In this document: positions 9,956 through 17,259 of the stretch, one piece after another
How positions within the stretch are numbered: position 1 is the stretch's first letter
How the letters are laid out: every line of letters begins with the position of its first letter
Source of the DNA: Cyclobacteriaceae bacterium
GTDB lineage: Bacteria; Bacteroidota; Bacteroidia; Cytophagales; Cyclobacteriaceae
Direction: 5' to 3'
Assembly (NCBI GenBank): GCA_026129485.1
Contig: JAHCHY010000005.1
Coordinates: 1 to 64,000, forward strand
Length of the DNA stretch: 64,000 nt
Notes under the pieces: generated by a model
The model's database searches: none
What the model was told of the DNA's origin: nothing
The model's input: the letters and a program-made list of their open reading frames with translations, nothing else
Position numbers and translations under genes: made by a program

Positions 9956-11434
9956 TTAATTGATCAATTTATTGTTCAATAGCTCATCGTTCGACATCGG
10001 CCAGATGTAATTAGGAGCATTTGGCTGCACCGTGGGTGTTGTATAAACAGTTCCTGCTTTCGCAGGGAAAGGTGTAACAAGCCTTAAGATGTCATTTGCA
10101 CGAAATCCTTCACCCAGCAATTCAATTCTCCGCTCAATCAAAATGGCGTCAATTAATCCGGCCTGATCTAATGCCGGGAAAGTATAGTCGGCATCTGACC
10201 GGCCATGCACCGCTTTCAAAAGCTCTTCGGCCAAAGCCAGGTTGCTGGCGCCACCTGCACGCGCAGCCGCTTCGGCATAATTCAGCAATACTTCTGAATA
10301 ACGGATTACCGGTACATAACGCAGGAAAGGTGCTGCTGTGCCAAACTTGTTCAGGTAATAACGGCCGCCTTTTGCTGCATCAAGATTTGCGTTGTGGTTC
10401 AGGAAGCCTCTGCGTGCATCGGTAGATGCCCATTGCGGCTCAGCAAATATTTCATCCCAGTTTAAGCAATAGTCGGGCGTGGCAACATACATATATCCCA
10501 GGGCGGATTGTCCTGCCAACATATCCAGGCTTGTAAACGGCATGGAGAAAACTGATTCCGTAGTAGTGTAATTGGTGGCAAACAAGTTAACGATGTTAGA
10601 CTGCAGCGCATGTGCTACCCCCGAAGTAGCCGAGAATGGAGCTGCTGCCTGGGGTACAATCTTTGCCGCTTCTTCAATTACCTTGGCATAGTCGCCCTGG
10701 TTCAGGTAAACTCTTGCCTTTAAAGCAATGGCCGCGTTTTTATGAGCACGGGTCGTGTTTAAAAGAGCTGTTGATCGGGTTGTTGGAAGAGCCGTTTCCG
10801 CATCATTCAGATCTTGTATAATCTGGGTATAAACCTGTGCCACTGTGCTGCGGGCCAGGTCGTTGTTTGCAGGAGTTGTCTCAGCCTGCAAACGCAAAGG
10901 TAAACCGGGCGATCCACCGTTATCCTTGTTATAAGGTTGCGCATACGCGGTTACCAGAGTGAAATACGAAAGAGCCCGTAAGAATTTCGCTTCAGCAACA
11001 TACTCTGAAGCCACGGCAGCATCTATAACTCCTGTATTTTGAGCAAGACCATCTATCAGGATGTTTGCCCTGTTTATAGTCGTGTAACCTACCGACCATA
11101 CATTGAGTATGTCTGCCGCCCCGGAATTATAGCTGTGGTTCCATGCATCAAACCCGGTAAAGGAGTTACCCCCGGTATTAATAAAGTCTTCTCCTGCAGC
11201 ATCCCTGAAAAGATGGAGGCGGCCTCCATAAAAATTGGCCCCCTTAAGAGAGCTGTATATGCCATTTACCAAACCCTCAATACGAGCTGGTGTGCTGAAT
11301 GCATCCGCAGCGCTGATCTGGGTAGGAGGAATCTTTTGCAAGTATTCATCTTCATCGCATGATGAAACCGTAAACAGAAGCGCCAGGCCAAGCAGGCCTC
11401 CTAATTTCCTGAAAGATTTATATGTTATGTTCAT
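9956..11434 (-). CDS. SusD/RagB-family outer-membrane lipoprotein
   Basis: Surface-exposed nutrient-binding lipoprotein that caps its SusC partner. The start at 11434 places a lipoprotein signal at once: basic N-terminus, hydrophobic stretch, lipobox VSSC followed by Asp-Glu-Asp, a typical Bacteroidota surface-export signal. An ATG 30 bp upstream (11464) would add ten polar residues. The usual features follow: N-terminal TPR-type helices (SusD-like 3 domain, with FLRALSYFTLV) and the C-terminal RagB region with RRIELLGEGFRANDILRL. At 492 residues it is of normal length. It lies 45 bp after SusC. No glycosidase or peptidase is nearby to reveal the ligand. Confidence 0.93.
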   Translation of the reverse strand: MNITYKSFRKLGGLLGLALLFTVSSCDEDEYLQKIPPTQISAADAFSTPARIEGLVNGIYSSLKGANFYGGRLHLFRDAAGEDFINTGGNSFTGFDAWNHSYNSGAADILNVWSVGYTTINRANILIDGLAQNTGVIDAAVASEYVAEAKFLRALSYFTLVTAYAQPYNKDNGGSPGLPLRLQAETTPANNDLARSTVAQVYTQIIQDLNDAETALPTTRSTALLNTTRAHKNAAIALKARVYLNQGDYAKVIEEAAKIVPQAAAPFSATSGVAHALQSNIVNLFATNYTTTESVFSMPFTSLDMLAGQSALGYMYVATPDYCLNWDEIFAEPQWASTDARRGFLNHNANLDAAKGGRYYLNKFGTAAPFLRYVPVIRYSEVLLNYAEAAARAGGASNLALAEELLKAVHGRSDADYTFPALDQAGLIDAILIERRIELLGEGFRANDILRLVTPFPAKAGTVYTTPTVQPNAPNYIWPMSNDELLNNKLIN

Positions 11435-11479
11435 GTTTATCGTAGTTGATAATTTAACATTCATTGAGTTTTTAACTTA

Positions 11480-14400
11480 TTACAGGCCAATGTTTACACC
11501 AACAGTAATCGTACGGCCATTACCCAGTGAGTTATACTCAATACCGGGAGATTGGTTCCTGTTACCATTAATAGATGACTCAGGCTCCACACCGGTATAT
11601 TTTGTGAACAGGAACACGTTGGTAGCCTGCACATAAACACGAGCTGAGCTCAGGCCTGCCTTGCTCAGGATAGTTCCGGGCAGCTTATATCCGGCCATAA
11701 CATTTTGCAAACGCACAAAATCTCCCTTTTCGATATAAGCAGAGATATTAGGGATGTTTGCACTGGCGAAGTTATCGCCATACACTAAGCGGGGAACATC
11801 GGTAACATCACCCGATTCTTGCCAACGATCCAGCACCTTTGTTGAGTTGTTGAAATAGCGTTGGTCTAACCATGTGCCCGTGTTCCCATTGAGTATATAG
11901 TTGCCCCCTGAGAAAGAAAAGTTGACCGCAAAATCAAAGTTGCCATACCTGAACGTATTGATAAAGCCACCATACCACTTAGGCAATGCATTGCCCAACG
12001 GCTGATAGTCTGCCGCAGTGATAGCGGCAGCCTGTGTTCCGTCTAAGTAAGACCATTGATACTCTCCGGCACCTACAACAAGAGAGTATTGTACTTCATC
12101 CCCATTCCTGTTAACATAAATCCTTCGTCCGTTTACGGGATTTACACCATTGGTAACCGCACCAAACAATGTGCCTACAGAATAACCTACCTGAGTCATA
12201 TTGAAAGGATTTCCTGAAGAAGCGTGCACCAAACGGGAGCCTTCTGTTGCCAATGATGTAACTTCATTCTTCAGTGTTGTTATGTTGAATGAGGCATTCC
12301 ACGAGAATTTCGATTTGCGTATTACTTCACCGCTAATGGCCAGTTCAATGCCACGGTTGTAAAGTGAGCCAATGTTAGCCCATATAGAGTTACCGGGAAT
12401 ACCTTTTGACGCAGCCTGCGGCACACTAAGGATCAAGCCGTTTACATCGTTATTGAAATAGCTGAAATCGACTTGCAGGCGATCATTTAATAACCCAAGG
12501 TCAAAACCAATGTTGGTTTGCTCTCCTGTTTCCCAGCCTAAGTTCGGGTTTGCGGCCTGGTTAATAGCAAGCGTGGGAGATGCTCCGTACAGACCTGCAG
12601 AGTACAGACCCAAGGAAGCATATGGATCAAGATTGCCGTTACCTACACGACCCCAGCTGGCACGCAGCTTCAAAGAGGTTAATGTATTGGAAAGACCTGA
12701 TGTCTTATAAAAATCTTCTTCAGAAATTGTCCATCCGCCAGATACCCCGCCAAAATTCCCCCATTTTCTATCAAAGCCCAGCGAAGAGTTTCCATCCCTG
12801 CGGAAATTGATGGTAAGAAAATACCGCGAGCTGAAATCATAATTCAAGCGGCCGAAGTAAGAAATAAATGCCCTGTCCCAAAGATTATTTCCGGTTGCGC
12901 TGATTTGTCCCCAGGTACCCTGGTAATTAACAAAGTAAGGATCAGCAGCCTGCTGCACGTTGGCTCCCCATGCATTTGTGCTGAATTCCTGCAAATCAGA
13001 ACCCACCAGGGCAGTTACATGGTGTGAGCCGAAACGAGTATCGTATTGCAGAGTATTGGAGAAATCCGTGTTATTTCTTGTCGAAGTTATATTCGAGATG
13101 GAACCACGTGTGCTATAACCGGATGAACCGGGAACAGGCTCGGCTACTATCCTGTTATTGATGATCAGGCGATCTACCGAGTAATTGGTGGTAAAGGTAA
13201 GACCCTTGGTAAAGGTAAGCGTAGCTCCCACATTTGCCAGGATACGATCGTTGGCAGAAGTTTCCCTGCGATGCTTAAATAAAGTTACCGGGTTATAATA
13301 CACGCTCACTACGGTATTTGCTCCGTTTCCAACGGTAGCGTTGGCATCATTATAATTTAGATGAGGTGTTCCATCGGCATTGTAAACAGGTACGTTAGGC
13401 TGGAGTGTCCAGGCCATGCGTGCCGCACCGATGATCAGCTGAGCGTTACCGTCCATCGAACCGGAGTTAGGCGCACGGTTTTCGGAATTGGTATAATTAA
13501 TACCACCGGTCAGCTTCAGCCAATCGTTCACTTCATGGTTAACATTAAGACGCATACCCTGGCGATCAAACTCGTTTGTTTGTAAAATACCCTGCTGGCG
13601 GCTCAGGTTTGTTGAGAAGAAGTAGGTGGTTTTAGCGCTTCCCCCGCTAATGCTCAACGCATGGTTGTGCGAAACACCAGTTTGAAATATATAGTCCAGC
13701 CAATTGGTATCAACCAAAGAGCCATCAGCATTATAGCTGGGGAAAAAAGCATCCGCCTGGTTGGCATTTCTCCTCGATTCATTTTTGATTTCCATAAACT
13801 GCTCGGCATTCAATAATTCAGGAAGACGAACAGGAGAGGTCCAGCCTACCCAGCCGTCATAGGTTACTTTTGCCTTACCTTCCTTGCCTCTCTTGGTGGT
13901 AACTAAAATTACCCCGTTGGCACCACGTGAACCATAGATAGAAGTAGAAGCAGCATCTTTCAATACGTCAATCGACTCAATGTCCGAAGGGTTGATGTCG
14001 GCCAACGGGTTGTTGGGTACAGAAGTGGTTCCCAGGTTATCACCTGCCGTTACCGGGATACCGTCAATCACGATTAACGGATAAGAGCTTTGTGTAATGG
14101 AGTTTACACCCCGCACACGAATTACCGGTGCATTATTCAATACACCATTGGGTAATGAAATTTGTACTCCTGCGGCACGGCCTATTAAAGCCTGATCGAA
14201 ACTCTGAACAGGAATCTCCTGTAAGCTGCTTGCTGAAACCCGGGTGGCAGAGCCGGTAAATTCTTGTTTGGATTGCGTACCATACCCCACCACAAGAACC
14301 TCGGCCATCAATTGCTGGTCAGCATCCAACGTAATGTTTATCGATGTTCTGTTTCCAACGGCTACCTCCTGGGTCTTGAATCCGATAAAACTGAATACAA

Positions 14401-14599
14401 GCACTCCATTGGGGGGAACTGTTAAACTGAAGGATCCTTCAGCATCGGTGGTGGTGCCCACAGTTGTTCCTTTTAACAATACGTTTGTTCCGGGAAGCGG
14501 GCCATCACTGCTTGTTACTTTTCCTGTTACCACCCGGTCCTGGGCAGCAACTGAAAAAGCAAACAGCAGAGTAGAGCATAATAGTAAAAGCTTACTCAT
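11480..14599 (-). CDS. SusC/RagA-family TonB-dependent outer-membrane transporter
   Basis: TonB-dependent receptor of 1039 residues. Order of parts: signal peptide (1-19), carboxypeptidase-D-like regulatory domain (about 23-100, VTGKVTSSDG to INITLDADQ), SusC signature and plug (VVGYGTQSKQEFTGS, later VIRVRGVNS and PLIVIDGIP), then a 22-strand barrel ending in Leu. With the downstream SusD it forms a bipartite importer for large nutrients. It is the first full-length gene after the SAM riboswitch, leader peptide and terminator array, with 113 bp between the short ATP-grasp-like frame and its ATG. I find no convincing promoter in those 113 bp, so read-through from the riboswitch promoter is plausible. 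Confidence 0.95.
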   Translation of the reverse strand: MSKLLLLCSTLLFAFSVAAQDRVVTGKVTSSDGPLPGTNVLLKGTTVGTTTDAEGSFSLTVPPNGVLVFSFIGFKTQEVAVGNRTSINITLDADQQLMAEVLVVGYGTQSKQEFTGSATRVSASSLQEIPVQSFDQALIGRAAGVQISLPNGVLNNAPVIRVRGVNSITQSSYPLIVIDGIPVTAGDNLGTTSVPNNPLADINPSDIESIDVLKDAASTSIYGSRGANGVILVTTKRGKEGKAKVTYDGWVGWTSPVRLPELLNAEQFMEIKNESRRNANQADAFFPSYNADGSLVDTNWLDYIFQTGVSHNHALSISGGSAKTTYFFSTNLSRQQGILQTNEFDRQGMRLNVNHEVNDWLKLTGGINYTNSENRAPNSGSMDGNAQLIIGAARMAWTLQPNVPVYNADGTPHLNYNDANATVGNGANTVVSVYYNPVTLFKHRRETSANDRILANVGATLTFTKGLTFTTNYSVDRLIINNRIVAEPVPGSSGYSTRGSISNITSTRNNTDFSNTLQYDTRFGSHHVTALVGSDLQEFSTNAWGANVQQAADPYFVNYQGTWGQISATGNNLWDRAFISYFGRLNYDFSSRYFLTINFRRDGNSSLGFDRKWGNFGGVSGGWTISEEDFYKTSGLSNTLTSLKLRASWGRVGNGNLDPYASLGLYSAGLYGASPTLAINQAANPNLGWETGEQTNIGFDLGLLNDRLQVDFSYFNNDVNGLILSVPQAASKGIPGNSIWANIGSLYNRGIELAISGEVIRKSKFSWNASFNITTLKNEVTSLATEGSRLVHASSGNPFNMTQVGYSVGTLFGAVTNGVNPVNGRRIYVNRNGDEVQYSLVVGAGEYQWSYLDGTQAAAITAADYQPLGNALPKWYGGFINTFRYGNFDFAVNFSFSGGNYILNGNTGTWLDQRYFNNSTKVLDRWQESGDVTDVPRLVYGDNFASANIPNISAYIEKGDFVRLQNVMAGYKLPGTILSKAGLSSARVYVQATNVFLFTKYTGVEPESSINGNRNQSPGIEYNSLGNGRTITVGVNIGL

Positions 14600-14712
14600 A
14601 ATTAATTGGGTTTAGGTTATTGATTAATATTTGAAATGTAGATAATCATGGTTTCAAAACCGACATGTTTTTTTGGATATAGATGCCGAAAACGATTTCA
14701 ATGGGCAAATTT

Positions 14713-14916
14713 TTACCCTGTATCTAAAAAATTTTGTTCAAAATCATGATTGTATGGTAATTTTTGATGCATCTTGGCCAACACAGGGAAACGAAGATGC
14801 TGTGCTGCATTAAGGCGCACAAAAGGAAGTCTGCGTTTTTCCAGTTTGGCAAGCAAGGGCTCGAACCACGCAGGGTGTTCATAATAAACAGCTACAGGTT
14901 TTATAGACCAGGTCAT
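14713..14916 (-). pseudogene. N-terminal fragment resembling an ATP-grasp (RimK/glutathione synthase-like) protein
   Basis: A 67-codon frame whose first ~45 residues (KPVAVYYEHPAWFEPLLAKL and the following RRLPFVRLNA) read like the N-terminal pre-ATP-grasp strand-helix-strand of a RimK/glutathione-synthase-type ligase, normally over 300 residues. The ATP-binding and grasp domains are absent: the frame stops and the next 113 bp lead straight to SusC. The sequence after HLRF no longer looks like the family. I read this as a remnant left by a deletion. A genuine small protein is possible, since the frame follows a regulated leader closely and its start sits in AT-rich DNA typical of Bacteroidota initiation regions. 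Confidence 0.55.
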
Positions 14917-14936
14917 GATTTGTAAAATTTTTATAT

Positions 14937-14968
14937 GGAAAAATATAAGGAGCGGCCCGGAAGGCCTC
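14937..14968 (-). terminator. Intrinsic terminator overlapping the leader-peptide stop codon (candidate attenuator)
   Basis: On the minus strand a GC-rich hairpin (GAGGCC, loop TTCCG, GGCC plus CTC with a short bulge) is followed by CTTATATTTTT. Its left arm begins inside the TGA of the 27-residue leader peptide. A competing pairing exists: TCAGGC at 15013-15018 in the leader coding sequence is complementary to GCCTGA at 14967-14972. Attenuation is inferred from this layout. Confidence 0.65.
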
Positions 14969-15050
14969 AGGCAAACAATGACTGACAACAACAAGACGAG
15001 TTGCTGTACTGAGCCTGAATGATTGATGCGTTGTGTAATGTAGCTTTCAT
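14967..15050 (-). CDS. 27-residue leader peptide with a Cys-Cys-Cys run
   Basis: A short frame starting 10 nt after the P1 helix of the SAM riboswitch. It encodes 27 residues: MKATLHNASII at the start, then an SSCCCQS segment with three consecutive TGT codons (20-22), then SLFA and TGA. The stop codon lies inside the left arm of an intrinsic terminator. The combination of riboswitch, short frame with a run of one amino acid, and terminator is the layout of an amino-acid attenuator, so I infer a cysteine-sensing leader peptide. There is no Shine-Dalgarno sequence, as usual in Bacteroidota. The alternative is a small Cys-rich functional peptide. The start is the only ATG in this frame. Confidence 0.6.
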   Translation of the reverse strand: MKATLHNASIIQAQYSNSSCCCQSLFA

Positions 15051-15060
15051 GGTACTGTTA

Positions 15061-15173
15061 ATTTATAATTCTTCCTGGCACCTTGCCGGAAGCAGGTTGT
15101 GGCACTTATTCAGTTTAACCTGAAAGTTGCCAGGGGTTCATAGAGCCTGTCTCTCCCCTCCTTCTGTATAAAT
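15061..15173 (-). promoter_or_regulatory. SAM-I (S-box) riboswitch aptamer
   Basis: The minus strand folds as a SAM-I aptamer. P1 is 7 bp, ATTTATA (15167-15173) with TATAAAT (15061-15067). P2 is AGGGG/CCCCT with an inner AGAG/CTCT helix and kink-turn ATGAA. The conserved GGCAAC follows, then P3 TTCAG/CTGAA, then the junction GTGCCA. The P2 loop CAGG can pair with CCTG after the junction, the expected pseudoknot, and P4 is CTTCC/GGAAG. No terminator overlaps P1. The 3' strand of P1 ends 10 nt before the leader-peptide ATG, so SAM binding probably blocks translation of that peptide. S-boxes normally turn expression off when SAM is plentiful and control methionine or sulfur genes. Confidence 0.92.
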
Positions 15174-15208
15174 GTGGTGTAAATGTACTATTGATTTTGT
15201 ATAAAACC

Positions 15209-15228
15209 ATAAAATCTATAGATTTTAT
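15209..15228. repeat. 20-bp perfect palindrome upstream of the SAM riboswitch
   Basis: ATAAAATCTATAGATTTTAT is a perfect palindrome between the stop of the secreted-protein gene (15232) and the riboswitch. It could be an operator near the riboswitch promoter. A terminator is less likely, since it is AT-only at the ends and no T-run follows. Confidence 0.6.
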
Positions 15229-15231
15229 ATA

Positions 15232-15684
15232 CTAATTATTTGAATCTCTTTCGTCCGTTGATGGGAACACATTATCTTTTTTGCTGTAGGCAATGTTTCG
15301 ATTTCTGATCTCTGCTTTGGCATTCTTAACTTCTTCACCTCCTCTATCGCTGACAGTAAAGAGCAGGTCGCGCTGGTTGTGGAGCAGGTGCAGTGAGATA
15401 TTGTTAACCGAAACCAATTCATAATGCAGCTTGTCGCTGATCGTTTTCAACACTAAGTAATGCCCGACCGGTAATTCATTTTGAAACCGGGCGGAATCGG
15501 TAGGATAAAGTGTGTGCAGCGAATGACAATACGCCTGCGAAGGCTTTTGATTCTTATGCAGCTTTTCCGCTTCTGGATTAGTTAGCTTATATACAAACGT
15601 GAAGTAGCTGCTGCGCCTTCCGGTAGTAAGATCTTGCGCATAGGAAATAGTCGAAACAAAAAGACACAGTAAAAGTAATCTCAT
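15232..15684 (-). CDS. Secreted protein, probably the truncated N-terminus of an alpha-2-macroglobulin-like protein
   Basis: 150 residues with a clear signal peptide (1-16, ending SYA before QD). The middle contains VGHYLVLKT and, further on, HNQRDLLFTVSDRGGEEV, an MG-domain-like pattern that I associate with the first domain of the very large alpha-2-macroglobulin-like proteins of Bacteroidota. Those proteins exceed 1,500 residues, so this would be only the N-terminal stump; the tail after residue 130 is polar and unstructured. The recognition is by eye and tentative; a genuine small secreted protein cannot be excluded. It follows the PLP enzyme by 15 bp on the same strand, and its stop lies next to a palindrome and the S-box. 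Confidence 0.5.
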   Translation of the reverse strand: MRLLLLCLFVSTISYAQDLTTGRRSSYFTFVYKLTNPEAEKLHKNQKPSQAYCHSLHTLYPTDSARFQNELPVGHYLVLKTISDKLHYELVSVNNISLHLLHNQRDLLFTVSDRGGEEVKNAKAEIRNRNIAYSKKDNVFPSTDERDSNN

Positions 15685-15699
15685 AGCAATCGGGTTTGG

Positions 15700-16599
15700 T
15701 TACCGAAAGCCCTGCAAACCCTGTAGTCCACCGGTGTGTAAAACCAGCACCGTGCTTCCCCGCCTGAATTTGCCTTTCGCGATCATATCCAGCACACCCC
15801 ACATCAGCTTGGCGGTGTAAACCGGGTCGAGCGGAAGATTATAGCTGGCGTTCATCTCATCCATAAAGGCAAACAGTTGCGGGTTGGTTTTTGCATAGCC
15901 TCCGTGATGATAGGATGTTTCGATGTGCCAGTTTCCATAAACCGGGTCTGAAAAATTTTTCAAATGACTTTTGATTTCGTCTGTAAGAAAGGTTCCGTCT
16001 TTTAAAGCCGAAATACCAATTACCTGCTGCTGTTTATCCAACCCCACAATCATCCCCGCCATCGTTCCGCCCGTGCCCACGGGCAGACACAAATAATCGA
16101 AAGAAGCTTCTGCTTTTAATGACTGAGCAAACTCAGCAACACCTTTCACAGCTAACGGATTGGTTCCGCCTTCCGGTATCAGGTAAAAATCACCAAACTT
16201 GTTTTGAAGTGATTCTATAAACGAAGGTTCTGTTTTGCTTCGATATGCTTCGCGCGAAACATAATGCAACCGCATGCCCTTGCTTTTTGCGAAAGTAAGA
16301 GTAGCGTTAAGCGGCAGTGTTTCTTCCCCGCGAATGATGCCAATGGATTTCAAATCCAGTTCATGCGCTGCGGCTGCCGTTGCATAAATATGGTTGGAAT
16401 AGGCACCGCCAAAGGTGAGCGGGGTTTTATGGTCTTGCCGTTGCGCAGCTTCGAGGTTGTACTTCAGCTTCCACCACTTGTTGCCCGACACAAACGGGTG
16501 GTTAAGGTCTTCGCGTTTGATGAGCAGGTTTATACCGGCCTGCCGGGTTTCGGGAGCGGTTATCTCCGTAATAGGTGTTTTGTTGTACTGCAAGGCCAT
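15700..16599 (-). CDS. PLP-dependent D-cysteine desulfhydrase / ACC deaminase family enzyme
   Basis: Fold-type II PLP enzyme of 299 residues. The PLP-binding Lys is in SGNKWWKLK (Lys41). The family's GGAYSNH motif follows, as do a phosphate-binding GTGGTMAG loop and a C-terminal LVLHTGGLQG. Members open 1-aminocyclopropane-1-carboxylate or release H2S from D-cysteine; sequence alone does not separate these, and D-cysteine desulfhydrase is commoner in bacteria. It lies upstream of a riboswitch-controlled unit on the same strand, so a sulfur link is attractive, but it is outside the riboswitch transcript. Confidence 0.87.
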   Translation of the reverse strand: MALQYNKTPITEITAPETRQAGINLLIKREDLNHPFVSGNKWWKLKYNLEAAQRQDHKTPLTFGGAYSNHIYATAAAAHELDLKSIGIIRGEETLPLNATLTFAKSKGMRLHYVSREAYRSKTEPSFIESLQNKFGDFYLIPEGGTNPLAVKGVAEFAQSLKAEASFDYLCLPVGTGGTMAGMIVGLDKQQQVIGISALKDGTFLTDEIKSHLKNFSDPVYGNWHIETSYHHGGYAKTNPQLFAFMDEMNASYNLPLDPVYTAKLMWGVLDMIAKGKFRRGSTVLVLHTGGLQGLQGFR

Positions 16600-16635
16600 A
16601 GTGAATTACTTATGGTAATCCGGAAGTTAATCTTA

Positions 16636-17052
16636 CTACAGTACGGGCACGGTTACTTCTATTCCTGTAATTTGCTGAAAATCACTTCGATTAAAAGTTG
16701 CAACGTTAAGCACATTGTTTACTAAAGCGATAGAAGCGATCTCAAAATCATGAACTCTAAGACCTTTGGGATGATACTTTTTTATGAGTTCGGATAATTT
16801 TTGATAGCTTAAGTATGACGGGAACAGAATGGTACAATACAAGGCAAACTCGGTTATATCATGAAGAGCCTCTTGTGGGGTCAGTAGCGGCTTTTCACCT
16901 TTGGTAACCACGGCATAATACTCAGATAAATTTTTTGAAGTTGTATAGAACTGATCATTTCCCTTAAATAGTTTGACAGATGCCCGGTGAAAAGCTGAGG
17001 ACGTATCTTTTAAATAAACAAGGACATTGGTATCAATCAGCAGTTTACTCAT
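16636..17052 (-). CDS. PIN-domain toxin (VapC-like)
   Basis: Putative endoribonuclease of 138 residues. The acidic PIN residues are in place: Asp7 (LLIDTNVLVYL), Glu44 (NLSEYYAV), Asp102 (VHDFEIAS) and Asp124 (FNRSDF). VapC-type toxins cleave tRNA or rRNA and inhibit translation. The gene overlaps its antitoxin by 8 bp and is second in the pair, the usual order. The cluster lies between an amino-acid enzyme and a PRPP-type regulator with no clear functional tie. Confidence 0.87.
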   Translation of the reverse strand: MSKLLIDTNVLVYLKDTSSAFHRASVKLFKGNDQFYTTSKNLSEYYAVVTKGEKPLLTPQEALHDITEFALYCTILFPSYLSYQKLSELIKKYHPKGLRVHDFEIASIALVNNVLNVATFNRSDFQQITGIEVTVPVL

Positions 17053-17227
17053 ATGCAGCAGGGCGAATGTCGGCTTGATCCAGCTTACCGTGGAAATCCC
17101 GGCTTGTCCATTTTTTATCTTCCTTTTTAGGAGGCAGGGTCAGGTTTTTTAATAAATCATAAACCGTTTCCAGCAAATTTTCTGGCAATTTGTCCACTTC
17201 CTTTTTTAGCTCTTCTTTGGTAACCAT
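17045..17227 (-). CDS. Antitoxin of the PIN toxin pair
   Basis: 60 residues beginning MVTKEELKKEVDKLPENLLE. The N-terminal half is a helical segment, and the C-terminal half is a basic/aromatic tail (KKWTSRDFHGKL) ending AAYE, as in antitoxins that wrap their toxin. The start is the ATG at 17227; a TTG 18 bp further up is in frame but unneeded. The stop overlaps the toxin start by 8 bp, which would keep synthesis coupled. Assignment rests on size, position and overlap. Confidence 0.75.
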   Translation of the reverse strand: MVTKEELKKEVDKLPENLLETVYDLLKNLTLPPKKEDKKWTSRDFHGKLDQADIRPAAYE

Positions 17228-17259
17228 AAAAAGCAATTTAGGCAATTTTTTAATGAACC

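Noticed and set aside
11464-11464. Upstream ATG for the SusD gene
   Set aside because: It places ten polar residues before the signal peptide; the ATG at 11434 starts the lipoprotein signal directly.
14994-14994. Longer start for the ATP-grasp-like frame at 14994
   Set aside because: It would overlap the leader peptide and terminator, and its extra residues do not resemble the family.
15061-15173. Other riboswitch class (cobalamin or SAM-II)
   Set aside because: GGCAAC, GTGCCA, the kink-turn and CAGG/CCTG pseudoknot fit the S-box; a cobalamin box is absent.
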